From an uncultured Senegalimassilia sp. (GTDB taxonomy: Bacteria > Actinomycetota > Coriobacteriia > Coriobacteriales > Eggerthellaceae), in contig NZ_CAKTVU010000002.1 of the NCBI RefSeq assembly GCF_934630535.1, positions 1-64,000 of the forward strand: DNA of 64,000 nt. The letters run 5' to 3'. Numbering within the stretch: position 1 is the stretch's first letter; each line of letters begins with the position of its first letter. Made by a program: the position numbers and the translations under genes. Below, piece by piece: positions 16,391-25,510 of this stretch. The notes beneath the pieces were generated by a model. That model saw nothing but the letters and a program-made list of their open reading frames with translations. It did no database searches and was not told the origin of the DNA.

Positions 16391-19198
16391 ATCGATAACC
16401 CCATTTCCCCGAGAGGGGACGGAAACCGCTTGATGCCACGGGTCACTTCGCTATATAGCGATAGTATCGATAACCCCATTTCCCCGAGAGGGGACGGAAA
16501 CTCGATAGGAAGGGGTGCAACCCTCGCTTGATGCCACGGGTCATCGATAACCCCATTTCCCCGAGAGGGGACGGAAACATTCATAGGTTCCCACAATTCA
16601 CCTATGCCCTCGTGAATCGATAACCCCATTTCCCCGAGAGGGGACGGAAACTATTGATAACCATAATTAGTCCCTCTCTGGCTCTCAGATCGATAACCCC
16701 ATTTCCCCGAGAGGGGACGGAAACTGCCCAATAACTGCTACCATAACCGCAGCAGCTGCGCAGATCGATAACCCCATTTCCCCGAGAGGGGACGGAAACT
16801 AATTTGCCTGTAACTGTAACTGTCCACGTAGTGTTCGATCGATAACCCCATTTCCCCGAGAGGGGACGGAAACAAACGGCCCTACTTTGCATGGTCTGGT
16901 ATGTGGATCGATAACCCCATTTCCCCGAGAGGGGACGGAAACTTTTCGCACAAGGACAAATTGAGAAGCTGAACGCCCTCATGATCGATAACCCCATTTC
17001 CCCGAGAGGGGACGGAAACACAAAGAACGCCCATGTAAAGGATGCGCTTGCGGTCGGAAAATCGATAACCCCATTTCCCCGAGAGGGGACGGAAACTTCT
17101 TGCGATTATCGCGCATGTGGCGAAGCTTTTCGAATCGATAACCCCATTTCCCCGAGAGGGGACGGAAACTTGAAGGTCTTGGTCGTGGTCATGATGGTTC
17201 CTTTCTACATGATCGATAACCCCATTTCCCCGAGAGGGGACGGAAACTAGTTCTTACCTAACTATAGATACTACAATCCCATAATTATCGATAACCCCAT
17301 TTCCCCGAGAGGGGACGGAAACTCATCACCAGGGGCTACATTTTGTAGCCCCTTTTTTATTTTGATCGATAACCCCATTTCCCCGAGAGGGGACGGAAAC
17401 CTCGCCCATGGTGCGGCAATCATCGCGATACGCCGTAAATCGATAACCCCATTTCCCCGAGAGGGGACGGAAACTTGTCGTGATAGTATGCGGTTTTCAT
17501 CAACTTATCACGGATCGATAACCCCATTTCCCCGAGAGGGGACGGAAACCGCGGTACGCCGTAACAGTGTAGCGGTTATCACAGAACCTGATCGATAACC
17601 CCATTTCCCCGAGAGGGGACGGAAACTTCCCCAATACCCTCAATATATTGAGGAATCTTCTCGTGAATCGATAACCCCATTTCCCCGAGAGGGGACGGAA
17701 ACTCGGATATGGTCAACCGCACGCCGAGGTAGTCCTCAAGATCGATAACCCCATTTCCCCGAGAGGGGACGGAAACTTATAGCGGCGTGGCCGTCAATCA
17801 GTAATGATTCGAGCGTATCGATAACCCCATTTCCCCGAGAGGGGACGGAAACCTCAAGGAACTTTCGAATATGCGACATAGTGGTGTTACTATCGATAAC
17901 CCCATTTCCCCGAGAGGGGACGGAAACTTTTGTGAAAAGTCTTGAATTCTGGCTTCGCATGTGGTAAATCGATAACCCCATTTCCCCGAGAGGGGACGGA
18001 AACCTTCATCTCGTTATAATCATCAACAATGGTCATTGCAGAAAATCGATAACCCCATTTCCCCGAGAGGGGACGGAAACACGCTCTCAAAAGTGTACGT
18101 GTATTCGTTCATCTCAAATCGATAACCCCATTTCCCCGAGAGGGGACGGAAACGCGGCTTTAAGAAACTTAAGAAGATGCTTCCACTGATCGATAACCCC
18201 ATTTCCCCGAGAGGGGACGGAAACTGGTGGCATAAGCCTCCTTGACGGCCTTTTTCACGATCGATAACCCCATTTCCCCGAGAGGGGACGGAAACCGTAA
18301 AACGAATCGGAGTCGCTACGGCGGGCGCAGACAGTATAATCGATAACCCCATTTCCCCGAGAGGGGACGGAAACTTCACGATTTGTCCTCGGCTCGGTCT
18401 GCTTGAGCAGATCGATAACCCCATTTCCCCGAGAGGGGACGGAAACCTTTGAAGAACTCGCCGAAGGGCGACCAATCTTGAGCCGAATCGATAACCCCAT
18501 TTCCCCGAGAGGGGACGGAAACTACCGATTTCCCGATTCGTACGCGGCTCGGTTTGCTTGAATCGATAACCCCATTTCCCCGAGAGGGGACGGAAACTCT
18601 CTTCGATACATACGTTCGCGTATGCCTCTTTTATGGATCGATAACCCCATTTCCCCGAGAGGGGACGGAAACCAACTCCTTGCGCACGGGAACGAACGTA
18701 ATGCGACATATCGATAACCCCATTTCCCCGAGAGGGGACGGAAACGATGCAAGGTAAAGCGCTGATGCTTTATCCTCATCAATCGATAACCCCATTTCCC
18801 CGAGAGGGGACGGAAACTGCTCATTCCTTCGCAGACCTGGTAGTTCGCGAAAAGATAAATCGATAACCCCATTTCCCCGAGAGGGGACGGAAACTAGGTG
18901 TAGCCCAGGAACTCATTCCCGTAGCAGCTGATACCGATCGATAACCCCTATTCCCCGAGAGGGGACGGAAACTGGTATTGCGGCAATTTGTCGTGATAGT
19001 AGGCCGTTTTCATAATCGATAACCCCATTTCCCCGAGAGGGGACGGAAACGGGATATAACCCTCGCCGCTCTCGTACTTCACGACGGCAATCGATAACCT
19101 CATTTCCCCGAGAGGGGACGGAAACTTTGGCTGCCGTGTCAATTCGCCTGGTTGTCCAACCGTTCGACAATCCCATTTCCCCGAGAGGGGTCGAAGCG
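16391..19198 (+). CRISPR. Type III-A CRISPR array, 38 repeats and 37 spacers
   Basis: The 36-nt repeat starts ATCGATAACCCCATTT and ends CGAGAGGGGACGGAAAC. CCCC-GAGA-GGGG forms a small tetraloop hairpin. The last eight bases, ACGGAAAC, match the crRNA 5' handle known from the Streptococcus thermophilus type III-A system, so transcription runs on the plus strand away from cas2. I count 37 clear repeats plus a decayed last copy at 19163-19198. Repeats at 18937 and 19090 carry point changes, as expected at the old end. Spacers are 33-43 nt. Several spacer pairs are related to each other and one spacer contains a terminator-like hairpin. Confidence 0.99.
17323..17364 (+). terminator. Terminator-like hairpin inside spacer 13
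   Basis: Spacer 13 contains GGGGCTACA, TTT, TGTAGCCCC and then TTTTTTATTTT on the array's transcribed strand. This is a textbook intrinsic terminator shape, probably copied from an invader's own terminator. It lies 13 repeats into the array and could lower transcription of the 24 spacers beyond it. Confidence 0.6.
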
Positions 19199-19311
19199 CG
19201 GTGGGCAGTGCGTCGTCTAGCAATAGGGGAACTGGCGAGCGGCTTCCCCGTCAATATTCGTTTGAGCTTTATGCTTGTTTGGGCGCCTGGAGCGCTGATA
19301 TCTCCCGGTTA

Positions 19312-19349
19312 GCCCGTGCGGCTTGCGGACTATTGCAAGCCGCACGGGC
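19312..19349. repeat. 15-bp arm inverted repeat after the CRISPR array
   Basis: GCCCGTGCGGCTTGC and GCAAGCCGCACGGGC are perfect arms around an 8-base loop, placed between the array end and the convergent LRR gene. There is no clear T-run on either strand. It may act as a bidirectional transcription barrier. The bases from 19199 to 19311 show no gene. Confidence 0.55.
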
Positions 19350-19355
19350 ATCCCC

Positions 19356-21155
19356 CTACAACATCAAGCCCTCGGTAGGCTCAGGTGGCTGCTGGTTGCG
19401 GTAGGATTCCAGAATCCTAACCGCCATCTCCGTGTCGCCGCTCTCGTTTGCGAACCGCACGAGGGTTTCTAGCTGGTCGATGGTGGGGAAGTTGGGCCAG
19501 GTGAAGGTGTGCTCTAGTTCGGCTTGCGCTTCGTGGGCTACTAGGTTTTTGCACAGGTCAAGCTTGTCCGTTACGTCGTCGGGGTGAACGAAGCGGACGA
19601 TGGTTTGCAGCTTTTCCTGCCCGAAGGGCGCGGCGCTCCTTCGGGCGCCTAGATACAGGTCGCGAAGGTTTTCGCGCGTGAACAAGCCCTCTTCGGCAAG
19701 GGTGGCGATGCAGCTGCTGTTGTCAACGTATGGCATGCTCGCGCCCGTTTTGCCCTCTGCCGCTGTTTCGTACCGCATGTCTTGCAGGGCCAGGTCAATC
19801 GGCGTGCACAGAATGGTTTTCTCCTCACGGGCGTTATCGGGAATGCGCATTCGCTTGCTGTGCAGCCTTGTCCCGGCCTGGGCAAGGCGCCGTGCAAGGT
19901 CGTGGTCGTTGCGCGAGATGGCGCTGGCAAGCAGGAACGACAAGCTCTCCGGCGACTGCGCCGCCGTTGCCAGCATCATGTCGAATTGCTCTTCGCTGCC
20001 GTATTCTGCAACCGCAAAAACCAGTTCATTGCGTTTCAGGCCCGATAGGGCGTTGAGTTTCGCCAAAACGGTTTCAAGCGTGGGGGACGAACCTCGCGCC
20101 TGCAGCTCCTTGATGCACTTGTCGGCCAGCATGGTGGGCGTCGGATGAGCCCACCTTTCCTTGCGTCGCGCATCACGCCGGGCTAGCAGCTCGGCGAGCG
20201 CCGGCAGGTCGTCTTTCGTCATATATCGGGAGTTTGCCCAGGGCATGGAAATGGTCGTGCAGCATGCGATGTGCTCAAAAGGGCGGTTTTCGCGGTCTTT
20301 GGGCGCCCGCGCGTCTTTGAGCTTGCCTCTACTGGATTGATACCGCTCGTTTCCCTTCTCCACCTTGTAGCGAACAAGGGAGTTGTTCACGTTGCCGGTG
20401 GAGAGGCAACGGTCATAGGGGCAGTTTGCGAATGCGTCGTGCCCGATATCCTCAACGCTTGCGGGGATTTTGACTTCGCTGATGTTCGTCGTCATGAACG
20501 CGTGATGGCCGATTTTGCGGAGCCCTGCAGGCAGGATGACGCTGCGTATGCGACGGTCGTTCGAAAACGCGTAGGGTGCGATTTCTCTGACCCCATCGGG
20601 AATCGTGATCTTCACGTGCGGTTCCAAAAGCTTCACGACAACGGTCTCATCCGGCGTTAGCAGGAAGCCTTTCTTCGCGTGCCTTAGGCGCACATCCGAT
20701 AAGCAGCGTATCTCAATGTAGGCGCGCGGCCATTTTGGGTCCTCAAGATCAAGCTCCGTGACCGTTGCGTATATGTCGCCGATCACGCCGAACGCCGACG
20801 GGTAGCGCAGCAGGATGGAAACCCCAGCGGTAATGGCGTACTGCTCGTTGAGAAACCCCAGGTGGTAGCACTCGCCGTCCTTTTGGAAGCTCATGGCGAC
20901 GGACCCGTTTCCCTTTAGCTCAAGGTCCAGGCGATCGCCCACGTGCAGCATTTGATAGGGTTTTGCGGTGTTGGCCCGCTCGCATCCGCCCACGTCGGCT
21001 TCCAGGAAGAGCACGGCAATGCCGTCATCGGGCCTTTTGCCCGCAGGCCCTCTGCCCGGCCTGGTGACCGTCCCTTGCTCGAAGGTTGGCCGCACGGGGC
21101 TATATCTGCGTTGCAGCCATTTAGGTTCTTGGGGGATGTATGCGCCTACCGTCAT
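19356..21155 (-). CDS. Cytoplasmic protein with HIRAN-like, BspA-type LRR and ankyrin-like regions
   Basis: This is a 599-residue protein without a signal peptide or membrane segment. Residues about 45-155 resemble a HIRAN-like fold (LHVGDRLDLELKGNGSVAMS, then a CYHLGFL strand). Residues about 175-260 contain BspA-type leucine-rich repeats, such as TIPDGVREIAPYAF, ILPAGLRKIGHHAF and KIPASVEDIGHDAF. The C-terminal half is helical with ankyrin-like stretches such as LLASAISRNDHDLARRLAQAG. It starts two bases after the MoxR stop, so it is co-translated with it. It probably recognises a ligand, DNA end or protein for the MoxR-VWA pair. The domain mix is unusual and the HIRAN and ankyrin calls are tentative. 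Confidence 0.7.
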   Translation of the reverse strand: MTVGAYIPQEPKWLQRRYSPVRPTFEQGTVTRPGRGPAGKRPDDGIAVLFLEADVGGCERANTAKPYQMLHVGDRLDLELKGNGSVAMSFQKDGECYHLGFLNEQYAITAGVSILLRYPSAFGVIGDIYATVTELDLEDPKWPRAYIEIRCLSDVRLRHAKKGFLLTPDETVVVKLLEPHVKITIPDGVREIAPYAFSNDRRIRSVILPAGLRKIGHHAFMTTNISEVKIPASVEDIGHDAFANCPYDRCLSTGNVNNSLVRYKVEKGNERYQSSRGKLKDARAPKDRENRPFEHIACCTTISMPWANSRYMTKDDLPALAELLARRDARRKERWAHPTPTMLADKCIKELQARGSSPTLETVLAKLNALSGLKRNELVFAVAEYGSEEQFDMMLATAAQSPESLSFLLASAISRNDHDLARRLAQAGTRLHSKRMRIPDNAREEKTILCTPIDLALQDMRYETAAEGKTGASMPYVDNSSCIATLAEEGLFTRENLRDLYLGARRSAAPFGQEKLQTIVRFVHPDDVTDKLDLCKNLVAHEAQAELEHTFTWPNFPTIDQLETLVRFANESGDTEMAVRILESYRNQQPPEPTEGLML

Positions 21156-21157
21156 GG

Positions 21158-22720
21158 CTATCGGTCTTCCTCGTCCAGTTCCAGGCTGGCGCTTGCTTCG
21201 GTGTCCTCGGCGTCCTGCATGACAAGCTCCACTTTTCTGGCAAGATCAAGTCCGCGCTCGTTGAATTTCAGGCTTTTGCTGTGGCTGAAATACCCGTCGC
21301 CGCCCCATTCGCTTACCAGCATGATGAACGCGGGGTCGGCCGAGGCGCGCGCCACGAACACGAGCGCTTCTTGGCTGCGTCCGAACGCGCGGTCCATGAA
21401 GGCGAACGCCGCGTCGGATTGCGCGACGGCGTTTTGCGCCATGGTCCGCTGGCGCTCGCACGCGGCGTTAAACGGCGCTTTTGCGGCGGTGAAGGCGCTT
21501 TTGGCGGCGTCGTCGTTCGCGACGTGCGTGCGCACGGCGCTCAGGCATTCTCGCAGCAGCGCAACGCGCGTCGCCTGCACCATTTGCGGGCTGCTGACAA
21601 GCTTCCGCTTCGCCAGCGCTACGGCTCCGCTGTCGTTGGCGCTTGCTATGCGCACGGTAAGAGCGGCTTCCAGATTTCCTTTCCTATCTGCGCTTTTGCA
21701 GGCTAGCAGGTCGTCGCGCACGATGCGCAGCGCCTCCTCAAGCTGCATGGCGTCGCGCACGCCGACCAGCAGCGCGTCGTAGAGCATGCCCGTGAGCGCG
21801 ATCTTCTTGTCGAAGCGCGCGTCGCGCAGTTCCTGTTCCCCCTCTTGTACGGCGCCGGCCAGGATGCCCGTGATATCCAGGGTTTGCCGGTATTCGCAGA
21901 ACAGGTTGTAGTAGGTGGCGAAATCGATGGCGGTTTCCTCGTCCTGCAGGTATTGGCGCATAAGCGCCTCGTCGGTGGACAGCTGCTCGTGCTCGCAGGT
22001 TTGCAGCATGCGGGAAAGGTCCTCCCAGCCGCGCGCCGTGACCAGGCGCGTGCCGCCGGCATCGGGGCGCACCAGGTAGAAACGGTCGGGTTTGCACTGC
22101 AGATACGAGGTTATCGCCGGATGCACGCCCGCTTGCGCAGCGTAATCCAGCCATGCGTCCACGTCGGGTTCCACTTCGATGCGCTTCAGGCGATCGAGCG
22201 TCGCTGCGTCGAAACGCCTGGCCGCGCGGTTGAACTCGGTGGGATTGCCCGCCGCCACCACGATCCAGCCCTGCGGCAAGGCGTGTTGCCCGAACGTTTT
22301 GAACTGCAGGAACTGCAGCATGGCCGGGGCAAGCGTTTCGGACACGCAATTCGCCTCGTCAAGCAGCAAAACGCCCTGCGCGATGCCCGTACGCGTGATG
22401 CTGTCGTGCACCGATGCGATGATCTCGCTCATGGTGTATTCGGAAACCGTGTACGTTTTGCCCTCGTATTCGCGCTCCACCAGGCGGGGGAGTCCCAGCG
22501 CGCTTTGGCGGGTGTGGTGCGTCATGGAATACGACAGGAAATTGATGCCGCATTCCTGGGCTGCCTGCTTCACAATGGCGGTTTTGCCCACGCCCGGAGG
22601 GCCCTCAAGGAATATCGGGCGCTGCATCTCGAACGGGATGCGGTACGCGCCGTTGTCGTGGCGCGAAAGATATGCGGTGATGGTATCTTTGACCTGCTGT
22701 TTCGCCGATTCGATATCCAT
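21158..22720 (-). CDS. MoxR-family AAA+ ATPase
   Basis: This is a 520-residue AAA+ ATPase of the MoxR group. Walker A is FLEGPPGVGKTAIVKQAA near residue 40, Walker B is QGVLLLDEANCVSE near residue 110, and sensor 1 is GWIVVAAGNPTEFNRAAR. The C-terminal 250 residues are a family-specific helical extension. The ATG at 22720 was chosen because AAAGGCAGGGACC precedes it; the frame extends upstream through low-complexity codons without a ribosome site. MoxR ATPases act as chaperone-like remodelers with VWA partners, and a VWA gene lies 193 bases upstream on the same strand. That 193-base gap is rich in GTTCCCGTTCGC-like repeats and codes for nothing visible. Confidence 0.9.
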   Translation of the reverse strand: MDIESAKQQVKDTITAYLSRHDNGAYRIPFEMQRPIFLEGPPGVGKTAIVKQAAQECGINFLSYSMTHHTRQSALGLPRLVEREYEGKTYTVSEYTMSEIIASVHDSITRTGIAQGVLLLDEANCVSETLAPAMLQFLQFKTFGQHALPQGWIVVAAGNPTEFNRAARRFDAATLDRLKRIEVEPDVDAWLDYAAQAGVHPAITSYLQCKPDRFYLVRPDAGGTRLVTARGWEDLSRMLQTCEHEQLSTDEALMRQYLQDEETAIDFATYYNLFCEYRQTLDITGILAGAVQEGEQELRDARFDKKIALTGMLYDALLVGVRDAMQLEEALRIVRDDLLACKSADRKGNLEAALTVRIASANDSGAVALAKRKLVSSPQMVQATRVALLRECLSAVRTHVANDDAAKSAFTAAKAPFNAACERQRTMAQNAVAQSDAAFAFMDRAFGRSQEALVFVARASADPAFIMLVSEWGGDGYFSHSKSLKFNERGLDLARKVELVMQDAEDTEASASLELDEEDR

Positions 22721-22913
22721 TGGTCCCTGCCTTTCGCCTGTGCGCGCCCCGCGCCGTGTCGTGTTGCGTTCCCGTTCGCTGGGCGCTGCGTTGCGCATCG
22801 TGCCTTCGTTCGCTGCGTGTTGTGCTGCCTTGGCGCCTTGCTGCGTTCCCGTGCAGCGCTGTGTTGTGTTCCCGTTCGCCAAGCGCCCCGCTGCGTTCCC
22901 GGCCCCGTTCCCT

Positions 22914-24353
22914 TTACGTTCTTCTGAAGTCGTCCTCTTCGAGCATAAACGTCATCGCCCATGGCGGTGCCAGGTTTTGCGCCCCGTCCGGTGTGAGGAC
23001 GAAGGCGGTTTTGTACGGCGTCGCACATTTCGGGAAATTCGCGTACCCGTCCGTCAGGCAAATGACGCCGTTGAGGTCGCCTATCTCGTTGCGCTCGACC
23101 AGCTCGTCCACCCGCTGGAACACGGGGCGAAGGTCAGTGCCGCCTCCGCCGTGGAGGCGCAAACCCCCGATCCATTTCCGCATGTGCTCGGGGGTGTCGA
23201 TCGCGTCTTCCGCAACGATTTGGGTGTCGCACTGGATGATGCGGATGCGCGGCGCGCTAAAGAACAGCCCCTCGTTGCAGAGCACGCCCTGCACTATCTG
23301 CGCGAACCGCGTGGCCGTGGGGCCCCAAACCGACCCGGAAACGTCGATGCCGATCACGAATTCCCTGATGCGTTTGTCGTCCCTGGTTTCAAGCGGCTCG
23401 ATGATGGGCGTATCGCCATAGAGCGTAAAACCGTACGTGTACAGCGCGTAGTCGAACTCGTCGCTTGACGGCTGCGGCGTCTCCTCAAAGGTGGCGAACG
23501 AGCGCAGAAACTCGTCGAGCGCGGGCTTTTTGTAGCTCCTAGGCGCCACGCCAAGGTTAGCGAGCAGCCCGCTGAGATTCCGACCCCAGCCGCCGTTCGA
23601 TGCGCTCACCTGGTGTTTCATGGAAGCAGCGATGCTCTGGACGGCGAATCGCCACGCGTTTTCGGGGCTTTTGAAGTGGGCGGCGCTTTCGTCGGGCGTG
23701 CCGTCGGGGCTTTCGCCGCCGGGCTGGGTTTCGGCTTCGCTTTCGCTATCGGTCGCCTCTTCGGTATGACCTTCGCTGGCGCCAGAGCCCGCCGTCGATC
23801 GATCGCCTGGCCTTTCGTACCAGAAGCGGTGGCTATCAACGCAAAACAGCTGCTGCCACTCATGCTCCTCATCAACGAACCGGTCGGTTTTCAGCAGCTC
23901 GAACACCGACTCCGCAGTCAGCGGGGCATGCTGCAAGGCGCCGCAAATGCGCCCGAGAGCATACTCCGTGCCGTTGTCCGCATCTCCTGGGCGCGGGCCG
24001 CACAGCTCGGCGGCAATGCATTCCGCGGCAATATCGCAGGCCAGGTCCCAACGAGCCCGGTTTTGCCCGGGGTTGGCGAAAGGATGCAGGAACAAGCAGT
24101 GCAGCAGCGTATGCGCGTAGTCGTGCACGGGCGCTTCCTGCGTCGCGGCAAAGCAAGCCAGCACATAGTCGGCGTTGAAGTAGAAAGCTTTCGCATCCGT
24201 GCCCGACAACGGGAAAAGCGCATCGGGGGACGGAACGAACGGCAGCAAACTAGCCGCAGGCGCAAGGAAAGGGTTCGAAACCAGCAGCCTGTCTTTCGCA
24301 AGCCGCAACACCTCAACAGCCAACTCCTGCCGTTCGCTAAGCTGCGCGTTCAT
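22914..24353 (-). CDS. VWA-like protein with putative metallopeptidase N-terminus (DUF2201 type)
   Basis: This is a 479-residue protein. The N-terminal half has the HDYAHTLLHCLFLHPF histidine pattern of the DUF2201 putative metallopeptidase domain and DLACDIAAECIAAEL after it. An acidic Ser/Gly/Glu-rich linker lies around residues 185-225. The C-terminal half is a VWA-like domain with the MIDAS-type string GIDVSGSVWGPTATRFAQIV near residue 340 and LRLHGGGGTDLRPVF near residue 410. The ATG at 24353 follows GAAGGAGGTTGG. It is the first gene of the VWA-MoxR-LRR set, and VWA proteins of this kind are usual partners of MoxR ATPases. Confidence 0.88.
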   Translation of the reverse strand: MNAQLSERQELAVEVLRLAKDRLLVSNPFLAPAASLLPFVPSPDALFPLSGTDAKAFYFNADYVLACFAATQEAPVHDYAHTLLHCLFLHPFANPGQNRARWDLACDIAAECIAAELCGPRPGDADNGTEYALGRICGALQHAPLTAESVFELLKTDRFVDEEHEWQQLFCVDSHRFWYERPGDRSTAGSGASEGHTEEATDSESEAETQPGGESPDGTPDESAAHFKSPENAWRFAVQSIAASMKHQVSASNGGWGRNLSGLLANLGVAPRSYKKPALDEFLRSFATFEETPQPSSDEFDYALYTYGFTLYGDTPIIEPLETRDDKRIREFVIGIDVSGSVWGPTATRFAQIVQGVLCNEGLFFSAPRIRIIQCDTQIVAEDAIDTPEHMRKWIGGLRLHGGGGTDLRPVFQRVDELVERNEIGDLNGVICLTDGYANFPKCATPYKTAFVLTPDGAQNLAPPWAMTFMLEEDDFRRT

Positions 24354-24385
24354 CCAACCTCCTTCGCATGTGGTCATGAGCGGGG

Positions 24386-24463
24386 GTGAACGGGGGACGG
24401 AGGTGTGTTCGCGACGGCCCTTCATGCCTCTAAGTGCTCTCGCGTGAACACGCCCCCGTTTCC
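24386..24463. repeat. Palindromic repeat, left copy flanking fic
   Basis: This element of about 78 bp starts GTGAACGGGGGACGG, passes GTGTGTTCGCG, and ends with the inverted partner CGCGTGAACACGCCCCCGTTT. A related copy lies at 25511-25595 on the other side of the fic gene in the same orientation. The outer 25-30 bases of the two copies agree closely while the centres differ. Confidence 0.65.
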
Positions 24464-24480
24464 TGTTCGCGTTCGCTTCT

Positions 24481-25386
24481 CTAGTCGAATCGCGGCGCTT
24501 CGCTCTTCCCTTTACGCAGCGCATCTTTGGGGTCGACGTTGCGCAGCAGGTTGGGGTCGTCGAACAGGCGGGTGCAAATCACGTCCGCGCGGTTCATTTC
24601 GCCGCCGTCTTCTCCGATCACGTTTTTGTAGAACCGCATCAGGAACGAGTCGTCGGGGAAGATCTTCGCCGCCGCGTTGCGGTACTGCGCGCGCACCAGC
24701 GCATCGCGGAAGTAGCGTGCGTGCTTGGCGAAGGGGTCGTTCGCCACCTGAAACCCCAGGTTGTTCAGGTACAACTCCGAGAACACGGCGATGGTGCGCG
24801 TGTTCCCCTCGTAAAACGGATGGACCTGCCAGAGGAACGCGATGGTGTGGCAGAAGCGCTGCAGCTCCTCGTCCGTGAACGTTGTGTATGCCGCGGCGGC
24901 CTCGTTCGCGAACGCGCCGCGAAGGGACATCTCATAGGTTAGCGGGTCGGCGCACAGCACGCTGTCGCCGTTGAGGATCTCCTCCTGCTTGATCAGGCGC
25001 TCGCTTTTGAACTGGCCGGGGCGGTATATCGCGGGGTCGAGGTCCTGAAACAGATACGCGTGGATGGTGGTGAGCATGTCGGGCGAAAGGAAGAACGCGC
25101 CGCGCGTGAGCAGCTCGGCGATTCGCTGGCTTACCAGGTCAGCCTCTTTGGTTTCGCCGTCGGCCTCAGCGCTGGCGTATCGTCCGCGAACGAGTTCGCC
25201 GACCTCGTCAAGCCCTTTTTCGCCGCGGATGTAGGCATGAGCTTGATCGCGCAGATAGTCGGACACCTTCAGGCCGTCGACGTCTTGCAGGCCGATGGCG
25301 ACGGCCCAATAGTGCCTGCGTCGATCTTCCGAAGTGTATTCGGAAGCCGGCCGATATTCGAAATCGTCGTAGCTGTCTGCGGACAT
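24481..25386 (-). CDS. Fic-domain protein (AMPylase/toxin-like)
   Basis: This is a 301-residue Fic protein. The core motif is HPFYEGNTRT near residue 186, with the histidine, phenylalanine, glycine, asparagine and arginine of HPFx2GNxR present and threonine where many have glycine. An N-terminal helical region (residues 1-80) precedes it, and a possible inhibitory helix is not obvious. Such proteins usually transfer AMP to target proteins and many act as toxins. The ATG at 25386 starts MSADSYDDFEYRP; no antitoxin gene is adjacent. Two copies of a palindromic repeat flank it, which suggests it moves as a unit. Confidence 0.88.
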   Translation of the reverse strand: MSADSYDDFEYRPASEYTSEDRRRHYWAVAIGLQDVDGLKVSDYLRDQAHAYIRGEKGLDEVGELVRGRYASAEADGETKEADLVSQRIAELLTRGAFFLSPDMLTTIHAYLFQDLDPAIYRPGQFKSERLIKQEEILNGDSVLCADPLTYEMSLRGAFANEAAAAYTTFTDEELQRFCHTIAFLWQVHPFYEGNTRTIAVFSELYLNNLGFQVANDPFAKHARYFRDALVRAQYRNAAAKIFPDDSFLMRFYKNVIGEDGGEMNRADVICTRLFDDPNLLRNVDPKDALRKGKSEAPRFD

Positions 25387-25510
25387 AACGGTTACCTGGG
25401 GTCGCCCCGCTCCGCGTAGGAGCCCTTCCTGTGGTTGCGCCGCAATCGCGAACGCTTGTGCGTTATCGGAACATGATAGCACGGCAACCGCCGCCGCCGT
25501 GCGGATGCGC

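Noticed and set aside
16324..16398. 24-codon frame in the CRISPR leader ending in the first repeat
   Set aside because: It has no ribosome site and lies where leader and integration signals are expected; chance.
16375..19254. Several long minus-strand frames across the CRISPR array
   Set aside because: They arise because the 36-nt repeat is open in several frames; the real signal is in the spacers, not a repeat protein.
22721..22913. Extra N-terminal region of the MoxR protein
   Set aside because: The open frame there is low-complexity Arg/Thr/Gly from repeated GTTCCCGTTCGC-like DNA and has no ribosome site.
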